Assembly (NCBI GenBank): GCA_017547585.1
Contig: JAFYPH010000016.1
Coordinates: 54,597 to 118,596 of the forward strand
Source: Bacteroidaceae bacterium
Lineage (GTDB): Bacteria > Bacteroidota > Bacteroidia > Bacteroidales > Bacteroidaceae
Length of the DNA: 64,000 nucleotides
Direction: 5' to 3'
The position numbers and the translations under genes are program-made. Positions 7,697-16,908 of the stretch are shown one piece after another; within the stretch, counting starts at the first letter, position 1; each line of letters opens with the position of its first letter. A model generated the notes under the pieces. The model had not been told where the DNA came from, did not search any database, and was given only the letters and a program-made list of their open reading frames with translations.

Positions 7697-10600
7697 TTAC
7701 TTTGCAATGAATTTCTTGCCCTTACGCACGTAGATTGTGCCGGGTTTCAACGCCGACTCTTTCACTCTGCGTCCGAAGAGGTCGTAGATGGGTGCATCCA
7801 CATACTCCTCAACAGTGTCGGGCTCTACATCCTCGATGGCAGTGAAGTTGTCGAGGTCGCCCACAAGAGTACCATACTGTGCCCAATCCGATGCCTTGTA
7901 AGCAGCCAACGACGACGCGTATACGTGTATCACAGGCTTGCTCGAGAAGAGGTAGGCTGATACCTTGGGAGGAGTGGTTGCGTATACATACGCATCCTTC
8001 ACGGGAGAGCTGTAGAATACTCCCTGTGCCATTTCCGTTACCTTGCGGCCGATGGTTACCGTTGAAAGGTTCTTGCAATATGCAAATGCGTCGCCGTATA
8101 CAATGGTCACATTGTCGGGAATGCTGATACCTGTAATTCCCGAGTTTGCAAATGCGTTGCTGTTAATCTTAGTGATTGTCTTGGGAAGTACAATGCTTGT
8201 AAGGTTGGTGCAGTTGTAGAATAACTTTGCACCGATGGTGTTTACGGGGCAAGTGTAGGTCTCGTAGTAAGCTCTACCACCGCTCTTGATGTTGGTGTTC
8301 CAGAGGTCGATAGATGAAAGGTCGTAGTCGTTGATAAGCTGACGTATGTATTTGAAATCGGTGCTGTTGATGGGGCCGCTGATAACTGCCTTGATGGCTG
8401 TTGTTGTGAGCGAATCATCGAGTGCGCCGGCTGTGGTGAGCGTTACATACTGTGTACCGTCACCTGCCTTGAATGTCTCGTGCAGTGTTCCGTCGGCGTC
8501 TACCGAGTAGATTGTAAACTCAGTGGTGATGCTGCTGGGAATGTAGAAATTCAAAGAGTTCGATGCATAAACGAAGTTGCTGTCCTTGTCGAGCATCAGG
8601 AATCCGATACCGCCCGAGCCCTTCATGCAGTAGAGCGAGTCGGACTGTGTGTATGTGTAGCTCGAAGGCTCACAAGCTCCGGGGAAGAAGTCTGTGAACT
8701 GTCCAAGGTCGCCAAACTGGCCAATCTTCTCGTGGCCGTTGCGTTTCTCGCCCTCGTTAGAGAAAAGACCGTTGCGAAGCACGTGATCCACGCGGTCCTC
8801 TACGAACAAGAGTGTGCGGTTCTTGGGGTATTTTGAAATCTCCTCGATAGTCTTGTCAATGTTAGCCTGTGTCACGGTCATTGTGTAGTTTCCGTAGTCC
8901 TCGATCTTCAAGTTCTTTACAGGTGTTAAGAGACCCCATGCTCTGAAGAAGTCCGAGAGGTCCTCCTGGGCAACCTCACACGCTTTACGCACGAACTTCA
9001 AAGAGCCGTTGCGTCCGTAGCTCGAAGCGTTGTTGTAGAGCTTCAAGGGGTCCTCGCGCAATGCCTTGAAAAGTTCGGGGTAGAAAGATGTATTCTTCTT
9101 TGCCTGGTGGAAGTAAAGATAGAGCTGGTAGTACATACGCAATCTTGTCTCAAGGCTGCGTGCCGAGAAATATGTATTATCGGCGTACTCCCTCATCACA
9201 AAGTCGAGTGTAGAGCCGCTTGAAATGTTACGTCCGAAGAGGAAACGTCCAACGAGAGAGAAAAGGTTGTTCGATGCCTCGGCGCACGCCTCGAGGTTGA
9301 TGGTTCCCTGGTTGTTGTGACCACACTCGTGGCCTGCGCACCATTCGTCCATATTGTCGCGGCTGACGTCGAATGAGTTTCTGATACACTCTACAGAGTT
9401 GTACATTGTACGGTAGGTACTAGAGTTTGCGTAACCTGCCGAGTTTGCGTCGCCCTGAATAGCAAAGTTGGGGTTGTTGTAGAACAGAGGAGCGATAGCC
9501 TCGCCACCCGAAAGGTTGTGGGGGTAGTAGTTACGCTGTCCGTTGGCTACAGCTGCAGTGTATCCCATAAGCTCCTGCTGCCATACTGTGAGGCTGTCGA
9601 ACCACTCGATGCTGCGGTCGATGGTGCTGGGCCATACTTCTTTGTAGGCTGCTGTCTGGAAGTTGAAGAGAGCATGCTCGCTCTTGATGGTGAAAAGCTC
9701 GTGTGTGGCAGCGTTGAGCAGTGCCTTGTAGTCGCTGTCGCTCTTGCGTGCAACGTCGTAGTAACCGTTCACTTTACCACCCTGAATGTGAATCTTCATT
9801 TCGGGCCACTCGTCGAGAGTCTTTGTCATCGATTTTGTGTCGGCAGTGTAAAGAATATAGTAGAGTGCGTTTCTTGCACCATCAATGATGTTCAATCCCT
9901 TTTTAAGCTCTTTTCCGCTCTTTGCGCTGCTCAAAAGGTGGTTGCCTGCTGCACCTGCAATGTACAAGGTAGCATCGGCGGGAATGTCGCTGTCTACAAA
10001 TACATAGAGAGTCTCGAGGTTACCTGTGTAGATACCTGTGGGGTTACCCATATAAGAGCCACCGGTGCTCTTCATCTTCTCGTTCCAATAGTTTGCGTCG
10101 CTGAATGCCTTGTAACTGTGGATACGGAAATCCTTCTCGTATTTTGCCCAATTCTCGTTCTTCAGCTTCAGGGCAATGTCTACCATGAACGAGGGCATTC
10201 CTCCGTCGGTGAATGCAGCTGTAAGCTGCTCGTCGCTCATTGCAAGATACTCGGCCTTGAGCTGTGTACAAGCTGCGTCGTCGAAATATGTCTCGCGCAG
10301 GTTGTTAACAACTTCCGCGGGGTCGGCCTCCAAAGGATAGATTTCCTCCAAGCCTCCCTCGATAGCGCCGTAATAGTTTTTCCAATTGCTCTCCTGGTAG
10401 TCATTGAGCGCTTTTGTGTAGACGCGTATAGTGGGGCTCGATGAGAAAAAGTAAGCGGGTGTGCTTGCGGGGTTAAGAGGCTTTACATAAGCATACTTTA
10501 CGCTCGAAGCGTAGAATACTCCCTGGCCGAGGCTTGACACGCGGCTACCGATGATTACTGTGTCAAGCGAGCCGCAATATGCAAATGCGTCGCCGCCCAA

Positions 10601-11038
10601 TGACGATACGCTGTTGGGAATGTCAATCTTGCGCAATCCCGAGCCCGAGAATGCATTCTGCTTAATCTCGGAAATTGTCTGTGGCAATTGGATGGTCTTC
10701 AGGTTTTTACACTCCTTGAACATTGAGTGGCCGATTACATACTCCTCGGTCTTGTAGCTCTCGAAATAGGCCTCGCCACCGCTTGTGAACTCCACTCCTG
10801 AAATGTCGAGGTCGGTTACGCTTCCTGCATTGATGAGGCTGCGCAGATACTTGACGTCGGTACCGTTGATGGAGCCGGTAATTTTAAGCGTCGTTTCGGT
10901 AGTAGTGAGCAGGGTAGAGAGTGTTCCTGCTGTCTCTACATGCACTTCGGTTGCAGCCATGGCTCTTGTGGTGCCGAAGAACAGCACAAAGAGAGGCAGT
11001 AACAACCTGAAAAACGAAAGTGATAAATTCTTTTTCAT
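7697..11038 (-). CDS. Secreted M60-like metallopeptidase with flanking BspA-type repeats
   Basis: 1113 residues. Signal peptide about 1-29. A BspA-type leucine-rich module (about 45-220) contains motifs such as FKECKNLKTIQLPQTI and FAYCGSLDTVIIG. The central part (about 330-760) carries the zinc motif HECGH at 570-574, followed by Glu in INLEACAEASN, typical of the M60/enhancin group of mucin- and glycoprotein-cleaving peptidases. A second, clearly homologous leucine-rich module (about 885-1065) has the same order of blocks: FYNCTNLTSIVLPKTI, then FAYCKNLSTVTIG. The last 35 residues (YDLFGRRV...GTIYVRKGKKF) resemble the C-terminal sorting signal of Bacteroidota type IX secretion cargo. Likely cell-surface or secreted protease that digests host or dietary glycoproteins. 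Single-gene transcript with its own terminator. Confidence 0.86.
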   Translation of the reverse strand: MKKNLSLSFFRLLLPLFVLFFGTTRAMAATEVHVETAGTLSTLLTTTETTLKITGSINGTDVKYLRSLINAGSVTDLDISGVEFTSGGEAYFESYKTEEYVIGHSMFKECKNLKTIQLPQTISEIKQNAFSGSGLRKIDIPNSVSSLGGDAFAYCGSLDTVIIGSRVSSLGQGVFYASSVKYAYVKPLNPASTPAYFFSSSPTIRVYTKALNDYQESNWKNYYGAIEGGLEEIYPLEADPAEVVNNLRETYFDDAACTQLKAEYLAMSDEQLTAAFTDGGMPSFMVDIALKLKNENWAKYEKDFRIHSYKAFSDANYWNEKMKSTGGSYMGNPTGIYTGNLETLYVFVDSDIPADATLYIAGAAGNHLLSSAKSGKELKKGLNIIDGARNALYYILYTADTKSMTKTLDEWPEMKIHIQGGKVNGYYDVARKSDSDYKALLNAATHELFTIKSEHALFNFQTAAYKEVWPSTIDRSIEWFDSLTVWQQELMGYTAAVANGQRNYYPHNLSGGEAIAPLFYNNPNFAIQGDANSAGYANSSTYRTMYNSVECIRNSFDVSRDNMDEWCAGHECGHNNQGTINLEACAEASNNLFSLVGRFLFGRNISSGSTLDFVMREYADNTYFSARSLETRLRMYYQLYLYFHQAKKNTSFYPELFKALREDPLKLYNNASSYGRNGSLKFVRKACEVAQEDLSDFFRAWGLLTPVKNLKIEDYGNYTMTVTQANIDKTIEEISKYPKNRTLLFVEDRVDHVLRNGLFSNEGEKRNGHEKIGQFGDLGQFTDFFPGACEPSSYTYTQSDSLYCMKGSGGIGFLMLDKDSNFVYASNSLNFYIPSSITTEFTIYSVDADGTLHETFKAGDGTQYVTLTTAGALDDSLTTTAIKAVISGPINSTDFKYIRQLINDYDLSSIDLWNTNIKSGGRAYYETYTCPVNTIGAKLFYNCTNLTSIVLPKTITKINSNAFANSGITGISIPDNVTIVYGDAFAYCKNLSTVTIGRKVTEMAQGVFYSSPVKDAYVYATTPPKVSAYLFSSKPVIHVYASSLAAYKASDWAQYGTLVGDLDNFTAIEDVEPDTVEEYVDAPIYDLFGRRVKESALKPGTIYVRKGKKFIAK

Positions 11039-11124
11039 TTGTTAGATTTTTATGGTTTTTAATTGTTTATCCACTATTCGGCGCGCAAAAAACCTAATTT
11101 GCGCAATATATGCAATTTATTACG

Positions 11125-11132
11125 CAAAAATA
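11125..11132 (-). promoter_or_regulatory. Promoter -7 element for the M60 peptidase
   Basis: On the minus strand TATTTTTG fits TAnnTTTG, giving a leader of about 80 bases to the start codon at 11038. A clear -33 TTG was not found. Confidence 0.4.
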
Positions 11133-11347
11133 ATAAATATTTAATAATAACGTGCCTTTTGGGGCAAATTTAACAAATGAGAGGTTGTCGCGCTTTTTTC
11201 TGCAGTCCCATTTGTTTGCAGTTGCGAGCGCTGCTTTTGTGTCGCAAAAATTCTTACTTTAGGTATTTTTATGTAAACAGAGAGGCAATCTTTGGTAAAT
11301 GATGATAAAAAAGCACCTGCAATCCTCTATAATTCCTCAAACTATAG

Positions 11348-11355
11348 TATCTTTG
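11348..11355 (+). promoter_or_regulatory. Promoter -7 element for the acyl-CoA ligase
   Basis: TATCTTTG, 22 bases before the start codon, is an exact TAnnTTTG match. A -33 TTG is not evident. Confidence 0.5.
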
Positions 11356-11377
11356 CTTGTAATCATAAAAAGATACT

Positions 11378-13033
11378 ATGAAATACTTGTATAAAAGAAT
11401 AAAATCTGTTCGCGAGAACTATGTGAACACTTTGGGCAGACTCTATGAGTATGCTACCACATTCTTTCCCAAAAACCGCCTCTCGGTGATGATCGACGCC
11501 GAGGGTGGATACACATACGAAGAGCTCAAGAAAAAGTGCGACGCAATCTCCAAACGCCTCACTCAGTTTGGCATCGGAGCCGGCGACAAAGTGGCCATCC
11601 TCTCGCAGAATATGCCCAACTGGACGGTTGCATTCTTCAGCACCGTAGCCTTCGGACGAATATCGATACCCATCCTCCCCGAATGTTCCGAGAACGAGAT
11701 TACTAACATCCTCAACCACTCCGAGAGCAAGGTACTCTTTGTCTCCAAACGACTGCTGTCGAATGTCAGCAAAGAGTGCATTGACAAGATGACTCTCGTC
11801 ATCGACATCGAGACATTCGAAGAGATTAAAAGAGACGACAGCAAGTTCACCTGCGACGGAAAAGTGGCCCAGCCCATGCCCGACGACATTGCAACCATCA
11901 ACTACACTTCGGGTACCACAGGCAATGCCAAGGGAGTGGTGCTCAGCCACCGCAACCTCATTTCGTGCGTGCACTCATGCTACTATGCAACCAAGCGCGG
12001 CGAAAAGGACCGTTGGCTCTCTATCCTGCCCATGCCCCACACATTCGAAATGACCATAGGCATGCTCTATCCTATGTACGTTGGTGCAAGCGTCTACTAT
12101 ATGTCCAAGCCGCCCGTGCCCTCGCTCCTTCTCAAGGCAATGAAAGAGGTGCGCCCCACGACCATCCTCGCCGTGCCCCTCATCATCGAGAAAATATACA
12201 AGAACAGCATTCAGCCCACAATAAAGAAGAGCCCTCTGCTCACATGGATGAACAAAAATGCCTACGGCCTTATGTGCAAGATTATAGGCATGAAACTGAA
12301 AAAGACCTTTGGTGGAAAGGTAACATTCTTTGGCATCGGTGGTGCGAAACTCGACCCGGACATCGAGGCCTTCCTGTTGAAAGCAGGTTTCCCCTATGCC
12401 ATCGGCTACGGACTCACCGAGACCTCGCCCCTGCTCAGCTTCTCAGTGAAAAAGGCACGTACGGCAGGCTCAATAGGAATCCCCGTAAGAAACGTAGAGC
12501 TTAAACTGCACAATGTCAATCCCGAGACAGGCGAAGGTGAAATTGTAGCCAAAGGCCCCAATGTGATGCTCGGCTACTACAAAGATCCCGAACGCACACG
12601 CGCAGCCTTCACCGAAGATGGCTGGTTCCGCACCAACGACCTTGCCTGCATCGACGCCAAAGGAAAATACTACATCAAAGGCCGCCTGAACAATATGATT
12701 CTGGGTGCGTCGGGCGAGAATATCTATCCCGAGGAGATTGAAAAGGTTATCAACGACATCGAAGAGGTAAACGAGTCCATCGTGATGCAGCGTGGCGGCA
12801 AGCTCGTCGCTCTTGTAACTTTCAACGACAATGTAATCGACTGGGACCAGCAGGGCGAGGAAGAGTTCTTCAAAAAACTCGACGAGTACAAGCAGCGCAT
12901 CCTGAAGATAGTAAACAAAAAGGTGAACAAAAGCTCCAAGGTTGGCGCCGTAGAGGTGATGAAAGAGCCGTTCGAAAAGACAGCCACCAAAAAGATACGT
13001 CGATTCGTTTATAAAGATGCCGAGGGAATGTAA
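11378..13033 (+). CDS. Long-chain fatty-acid/AMP-forming acyl-CoA ligase
   Basis: 551 residues of the ANL (AMP-binding) superfamily, cytoplasmic. The ATP/AMP-binding loop is NYTSGTTGNAKGVVLSH (about 175-190). The adenylate-binding motif is YGLTETSP (about 345-352). The hinge GWFRTNDLACID and the C-terminal LGASGENIYPEEIE complete the signature. The catalytic lysine of the C-terminal domain is probably in TATKKIRRF near the end. The reaction expected is ATP-dependent activation of a carboxylate, most likely a fatty acid, to its CoA ester via an acyl-adenylate. It stands alone between a promoter and a bidirectional terminator; the M60 gene upstream is divergent. Substrate chain length cannot be told from sequence. 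Confidence 0.9.
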   Translation: MKYLYKRIKSVRENYVNTLGRLYEYATTFFPKNRLSVMIDAEGGYTYEELKKKCDAISKRLTQFGIGAGDKVAILSQNMPNWTVAFFSTVAFGRISIPILPECSENEITNILNHSESKVLFVSKRLLSNVSKECIDKMTLVIDIETFEEIKRDDSKFTCDGKVAQPMPDDIATINYTSGTTGNAKGVVLSHRNLISCVHSCYYATKRGEKDRWLSILPMPHTFEMTIGMLYPMYVGASVYYMSKPPVPSLLLKAMKEVRPTTILAVPLIIEKIYKNSIQPTIKKSPLLTWMNKNAYGLMCKIIGMKLKKTFGGKVTFFGIGGAKLDPDIEAFLLKAGFPYAIGYGLTETSPLLSFSVKKARTAGSIGIPVRNVELKLHNVNPETGEGEIVAKGPNVMLGYYKDPERTRAAFTEDGWFRTNDLACIDAKGKYYIKGRLNNMILGASGENIYPEEIEKVINDIEEVNESIVMQRGGKLVALVTFNDNVIDWDQQGEEEFFKKLDEYKQRILKIVNKKVNKSSKVGAVEVMKEPFEKTATKKIRRFVYKDAEGM

Positions 13034-13087
13034 TCCTCTCTGCCTTTAATTTAGATAATTGCGGGGGCACTCCCCTCCGACTAAAAT

Positions 13088-13132
13088 AAAGACTCCTTTT
13101 CAATGCCCGCAGGGCGATGAAAAGGAGTCTTT
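13088..13132. terminator. Bidirectional terminator
   Basis: AAAGACTCCTTTTCA pairs perfectly (15 bp) with its complement ending in CTTT. A/T runs on both sides allow it to end both the plus-strand ligase and the minus-strand GT-C-like gene that meet here. Confidence 0.88.
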
Positions 13133-13149
13133 GTATGGATGGAGTTTAA

Positions 13150-14673
13150 CTATTTATTCGCCTTCAGCCACTCTTCGGCCTTCTTTTTGTCGAATGCAAA
13201 AAGGAAGGTTTCGGGGTTTCTCAGCTGCGCAACTACCTTGAAAATGTCAGGGTGTTTCTGCAGGCAGGGCAGCAGATAGCGATAGGTAGAGCCGAATCCC
13301 AGCTGCTCAAAAAGTACATAATCGACCTTTTTATCGAGCATTCCCTGCAGCATCACTCCCGTATCTTCGCTCTCAAGATAGTGCACACCGCGCATTCCCG
13401 ACGTTGCATAGAGAAGCTCGGGCTTGCGCGAACATACAATGGCGTTCGCATCGTGCTTGGCGAGCATCTTGCCCATACTAAAGAAATTGCTGAACTGCGC
13501 GGGGAATTCCACCTTTGCTTGCGCGTGAAGGTCGCCCATAGTGTGCTTGTTGCCATTGTCATCCTGCGCCGCCACGGGCACGAAAAGCAGCAGCAGTATC
13601 CACGCGGGGAATTTGCTCTTCAGATATTTTGCTGCTGCAAGCTCGCCCAGTTTGTAGAGTCCCACAAACACTCCCATCGTCAGAAAGGGGGTGGCGGTGG
13701 TAAGATAGCGATATTGGCTGGGAACGTTGAACAGCGAAATTATTCCTATCGTTCCGCAAAGGTAGAAAAAGAGCGGCCAGCGCAGCTTGCCCATGTTCCA
13801 AAAGCCATAGAGAATGATGGCGAGCAGCGCGATAGCGTAAATCCACAGTGCAACGCCCGCAGGCTGTTCGTAGTCGACGGGAACAAAGGGAATGACACTC
13901 TCGGGCATTGCCTGTACAATAAGCATCTTTGCGGTCGAGAACAGGTTCGTAAAGTCAATCTGGCTAGTGTAGCGCGACTGGTTCAGCCCCAAAAGAGAGT
14001 TTCGCAGCATCCACGGCAGGTAGCCGATGGCAAATGCGCCCACCACCGCCGCCGATAGCGTGTATCGGCGCATAAAAAGAAAGCCTATGAGGAATCCGGC
14101 GATAATGGCTATTGCCTGCGTGCGAATGTAGTATGCGAATACTATCAGCGCCAGCAGCAGATAGAATCGGGGCATGCGCCACACTGAACATTGCTCCTCT
14201 TTGCGGGTGATACTCTGGAACAGCCAGAATATGAGTGACAGGCAGCAGAAGCACGAGGCCTCGCTCATCATCATCGTGGTAAACTCCAGCAGATGGGGCG
14301 TCACAAGCACCGCCGAGCATGCAAGAAAGGCGAGGCTGCGCTTGAATCCCGCGCGAACGATGGTCGAGAAGAGCAGCATCACTCCCACGAAAAGAAACAC
14401 TCCGTTGAGTATCTTTTGTGCCACAATGCTGTCGGTAACCATGCGCAGCGGAGCCATCAGCAGCGGGTAGCCCGGGGGAAAGTTTGTCGTGGGCTTTCCG
14501 AACATGTCTGCGTATCCGTCGCCTTTGGCCAGTGAGGTTGCATTTGCAAAATAGTAGCAGTTGTCGCCGTTAAGGTCAATCTTGCTGTCGAAAATGTACG
14601 AAAAGGAGAGTGTGAAGATTGCAAAGAGGGCGACTCCCCACAAAAAATCCTTCGATTTTAAAAACTTAGTCAT
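13150..14673 (-). CDS. Polytopic GT-C-type glycosyltransferase-like membrane protein
   Basis: 507 residues with about ten predicted membrane helices, starting with one at about 13-30. The first extracytoplasmic loop carries an acidic motif (SKIDLNGDNCYYFANA) followed by NFPPGYPLL, which is typical of lipid-phosphate-sugar-dependent (GT-C fold, ArnT/PMT-like) glycosyltransferases. The C-terminal 100 residues are soluble (VCSRKPELLYATSGMRG onward) and should face the periplasm. Likely transfers a sugar from a polyprenyl-phosphate donor to a lipid or glycan acceptor; donor and acceptor are unknown. It lies last in a minus-strand run of glycan genes but is separated from the aminopeptidase gene upstream by a hairpin, so it may have its own transcript. 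Confidence 0.72.
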   Translation of the reverse strand: MTKFLKSKDFLWGVALFAIFTLSFSYIFDSKIDLNGDNCYYFANATSLAKGDGYADMFGKPTTNFPPGYPLLMAPLRMVTDSIVAQKILNGVFLFVGVMLLFSTIVRAGFKRSLAFLACSAVLVTPHLLEFTTMMMSEASCFCCLSLIFWLFQSITRKEEQCSVWRMPRFYLLLALIVFAYYIRTQAIAIIAGFLIGFLFMRRYTLSAAVVGAFAIGYLPWMLRNSLLGLNQSRYTSQIDFTNLFSTAKMLIVQAMPESVIPFVPVDYEQPAGVALWIYAIALLAIILYGFWNMGKLRWPLFFYLCGTIGIISLFNVPSQYRYLTTATPFLTMGVFVGLYKLGELAAAKYLKSKFPAWILLLLFVPVAAQDDNGNKHTMGDLHAQAKVEFPAQFSNFFSMGKMLAKHDANAIVCSRKPELLYATSGMRGVHYLESEDTGVMLQGMLDKKVDYVLFEQLGFGSTYRYLLPCLQKHPDIFKVVAQLRNPETFLFAFDKKKAEEWLKANK

Positions 14674-14693
14674 TCTACCTTATTTGTATATAA

Positions 14694-14725
14694 AGTGTGC
14701 CAGAAACCTTAATTTCTGACACACT
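14694..14725 (-). terminator. Hairpin after the Xaa-Pro aminopeptidase gene
   Basis: AGTGTG-c-CAGAAA pairs with TTTCTG-a-CACACT (13 bp; in the minus-strand RNA the odd pair is G-U). On the minus strand it is followed by TTATATAC, a weak U tract, so termination may be partial. Confidence 0.6.
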
Positions 14726-14743
14726 CTGTTTGTCGTTTGTCTG

Positions 14744-16135
14744 TTATTTATTGTGCTCGGCCTCAATCTCTTCGGGAGACATAGGCTTGTATTTACCCAA
14801 GCGACGCGAGCCGCCCTCGAATACAAAGTAGTCCTCTTCGTTGCGGATGCCGCCGAAGTTGCGCCATGTGTCGAGCTTGTCGTAGCAGATAAAGTCGGTG
14901 AACTGCTTCTCGGCGCGCCATTTGTCGATGAGGTCGGGGATAAAGTAGATTCCCGGCTCTACGGTGAATACAAAGCCCGGCTCAAGAGCCTTTGCGAGGC
15001 GCAGAGACTTGAATCCAAACTGTGTGCTTTTTGTGCGTCCCTCTTCGTAGCCCACGTTCACTTCGCCGAAATTCTCCATGTCGTGAACGTCGAGTCCCAT
15101 CATGTGACCAAGGCCGTGGGGCAGGAACATACAAGCTGCTCCGGCGAGAGCCGCCTCTTCGGGGTTGCCCTTCATCAGTCCCAGATCCACCATTCCTTTG
15201 GCAATCTCTGTGAGCACAATGTTGTGCACGTTGCGGAACTCAACGCCGGGCTTTATTGCCTCGACAGCCGCAAGATGGGCGCGACGCAGAATGTTGCACA
15301 CTGTGCGCTGCTGCTCGGTGAACTGCTTGCCCACAGGCATTGTGGTTGTAAGGTCACCCGCATAGTGCATGGCATTCTCGCAACCGCTGTCGAGCAGGAA
15401 CATCTGTCCCTCCTTCAGGGGAGTGGTGCCGTATGCGTGGTTGTGCAGTGTCTGTCCGTTCACTGTGGCGATGATGGGGAACGAAAGTCCAAAATTATGC
15501 TTCGCTGCCTCGGCGCGAACGATGGCAGCAATCTGTGCCTCGGTAACGCCCGGACGTACGGCGCGCATCGCTGCGCAGTGCATGTCCACAGAAACGCCGA
15601 TAGCCTCTTCAATCTGCTCAATCTCCTCGGCACTCTTGTAGTTACGCTGGTTGATGACCGCCTTTACAAATTTCATCGATGCGGTAGCCTTCTGCTCGGC
15701 GGGAACGATGCCCAGGAGCTCCTGCAACCACACTTGGTGCTCGCCGCGGTAGGGGGGCAGGAAGTGAATCTGCTGGCCTTTGGCCTGTGCCTTTTTCAAA
15801 TATGTAGCAAGCTGTGCCATGGGCATTGTCTCGCTGATGCCCACGCGCTCGCACTTCTCTCTGATGGTAGGCTGTACGCCTGTCCACACAATGTCGTCGA
15901 TTGTAAGCTCGTCGCCGAAGATAATCTCCTTGTCCTCGTCAACGTCGATGATGGCTGCAAGGCCTGCGTAGTCCGACGCAAAATAGTAGAGGAATGTAGA
16001 ATCTTGACGGAAAGGATAGATATTATCAGCGTAGTTCATGCCTGTCTCGGTGTTTCCGAGGAAAAGCAACAATCCGCTGCCCATGCTCTGCTTGAGCACT
16101 CGGCGGCGTTCAATGTAGGTTTCTTTGGCAAACAT
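14744..16135 (-). CDS. pepP: Xaa-Pro aminopeptidase (M24, pita-bread fold)
   Basis: 463 residues. An N-terminal creatinase-like domain (about 1-170) is followed by the M24 catalytic domain (about 175-440). The five metal ligands are visible in order: Asp in LDSGCEN, Asp in HYAGDLTT, His in LPHGLGHMMGLDVHD, Glu in FTVEPGIYF and Glu in GGIRNEEDYF. This is the aminopeptidase P arrangement with two Mn or Co ions, removing N-terminal residues that precede proline. There is no signal peptide, so it is cytoplasmic. It is 24 bases downstream of the GT2 gene in the same orientation and probably shares that transcript, although its function is unrelated to glycan synthesis. Family certain; the pepP symbol reflects function rather than proven orthology. 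Confidence 0.93.
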   Translation of the reverse strand: MFAKETYIERRRVLKQSMGSGLLLFLGNTETGMNYADNIYPFRQDSTFLYYFASDYAGLAAIIDVDEDKEIIFGDELTIDDIVWTGVQPTIREKCERVGISETMPMAQLATYLKKAQAKGQQIHFLPPYRGEHQVWLQELLGIVPAEQKATASMKFVKAVINQRNYKSAEEIEQIEEAIGVSVDMHCAAMRAVRPGVTEAQIAAIVRAEAAKHNFGLSFPIIATVNGQTLHNHAYGTTPLKEGQMFLLDSGCENAMHYAGDLTTTMPVGKQFTEQQRTVCNILRRAHLAAVEAIKPGVEFRNVHNIVLTEIAKGMVDLGLMKGNPEEAALAGAACMFLPHGLGHMMGLDVHDMENFGEVNVGYEEGRTKSTQFGFKSLRLAKALEPGFVFTVEPGIYFIPDLIDKWRAEKQFTDFICYDKLDTWRNFGGIRNEEDYFVFEGGSRRLGKYKPMSPEEIEAEHNK

Positions 16136-16159
16136 AGTATATACTTTTTATTAGGTTAA

Positions 16160-16903
16160 TTATCTTTTTATAATTGCGCGCACCACGAACCATGCGTGTC
16201 GCAACAGTGTGGGCAGCAGTCCATAGTGCTTGGCCATGATGCGGAAACGCTCGATGAGCGATGCTCTGTGATTTTGCAAAGATAGTCCATTTTGCAAATA
16301 ATCCACAATTACAATGTGCGTATTTACAATATCTTTGGAATCTTTCATCACCTTTATGCACCAGTCGACGTCGGCCGAGAATCGGTAGGCAAGGTCGTAT
16401 TTGGGCACCAATGTGCGGCGGGCAAAGAATGCCTGATGACACACGAGCATTCCCTGCCGGAAGCTGCGCCAGTCGAGTTTCTCGGGCGCCTGCAGACGAC
16501 GCATGCGCACGAAATTGCGCTCCTCGTCAACCTCGGCAGTCTCGCCGTAGAGAATGTCGGGCAGCGTCTCCTGCTCGGGGATTGCCGCCACCATCTTTTC
16601 GAGAACGTCGGGCGCGTGGAAGCTGTCGCCGGCATTCAGAAAGCACAGGTAGTCGCCCGTTGCATGGGCAATGCCTTTGTTCATTGCGTCGTAGAGTCCT
16701 TTGTCGCGCTCGCTTATGAGTGTGGCAATCTCCACTGCGCTGTTGCGTACCTTCTCCACAGTGTCGTCCTTAGAGCCGCCGTCGATGAGCAGAAACTCGA
16801 AGTTGCGGTAGGTCTGAGCGGCAATGCTGCGCAGTGTCGGCTCAATCACCGACGCTGCATTATAGGTTACGGTTATTATCGAGAATTTGGGAGTATGTTT
16901 CAT
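16160..16903 (-). CDS. GT2 family glycosyltransferase
   Basis: 247 residues, GT-A fold. The N-terminus FSIITVTYNAASVIEPTLRS is the nucleotide-sugar-binding strand of family 2. The DxD-like region and the motif ERDKGLYDAMNKGIAHATGDY (about 83-103) with FLNAGD are characteristic of GT2 enzymes of surface polysaccharide synthesis. A C-terminal hydrophobic segment (LLPTLLRHAWFVVRAII) may bind the membrane. It transfers a sugar from a nucleotide donor on the cytoplasmic side. It follows the YfhO-like gene by 5 bases in the same operon. Confidence 0.88.
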   Translation of the reverse strand: MKHTPKFSIITVTYNAASVIEPTLRSIAAQTYRNFEFLLIDGGSKDDTVEKVRNSAVEIATLISERDKGLYDAMNKGIAHATGDYLCFLNAGDSFHAPDVLEKMVAAIPEQETLPDILYGETAEVDEERNFVRMRRLQAPEKLDWRSFRQGMLVCHQAFFARRTLVPKYDLAYRFSADVDWCIKVMKDSKDIVNTHIVIVDYLQNGLSLQNHRASLIERFRIMAKHYGLLPTLLRHAWFVVRAIIKR

Positions 16904-16908
16904 GGCTT

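Larger units (their letters stand above)
11039..11377. other. Divergent intergenic region with two promoters
   Basis: This AT-rich 339-base region separates the M60 gene (minus) from the acyl-CoA ligase (plus) and holds a -7 box for each. The middle (about 11150-11330) has no convincing reading frame or hairpin. Confidence 0.6.

Noticed and set aside
14753-16159. 468-codon plus-strand frame opposite the Xaa-Pro aminopeptidase
   Set aside because: The opposite strand encodes all five M24 metal ligands; the antisense product has no family features.
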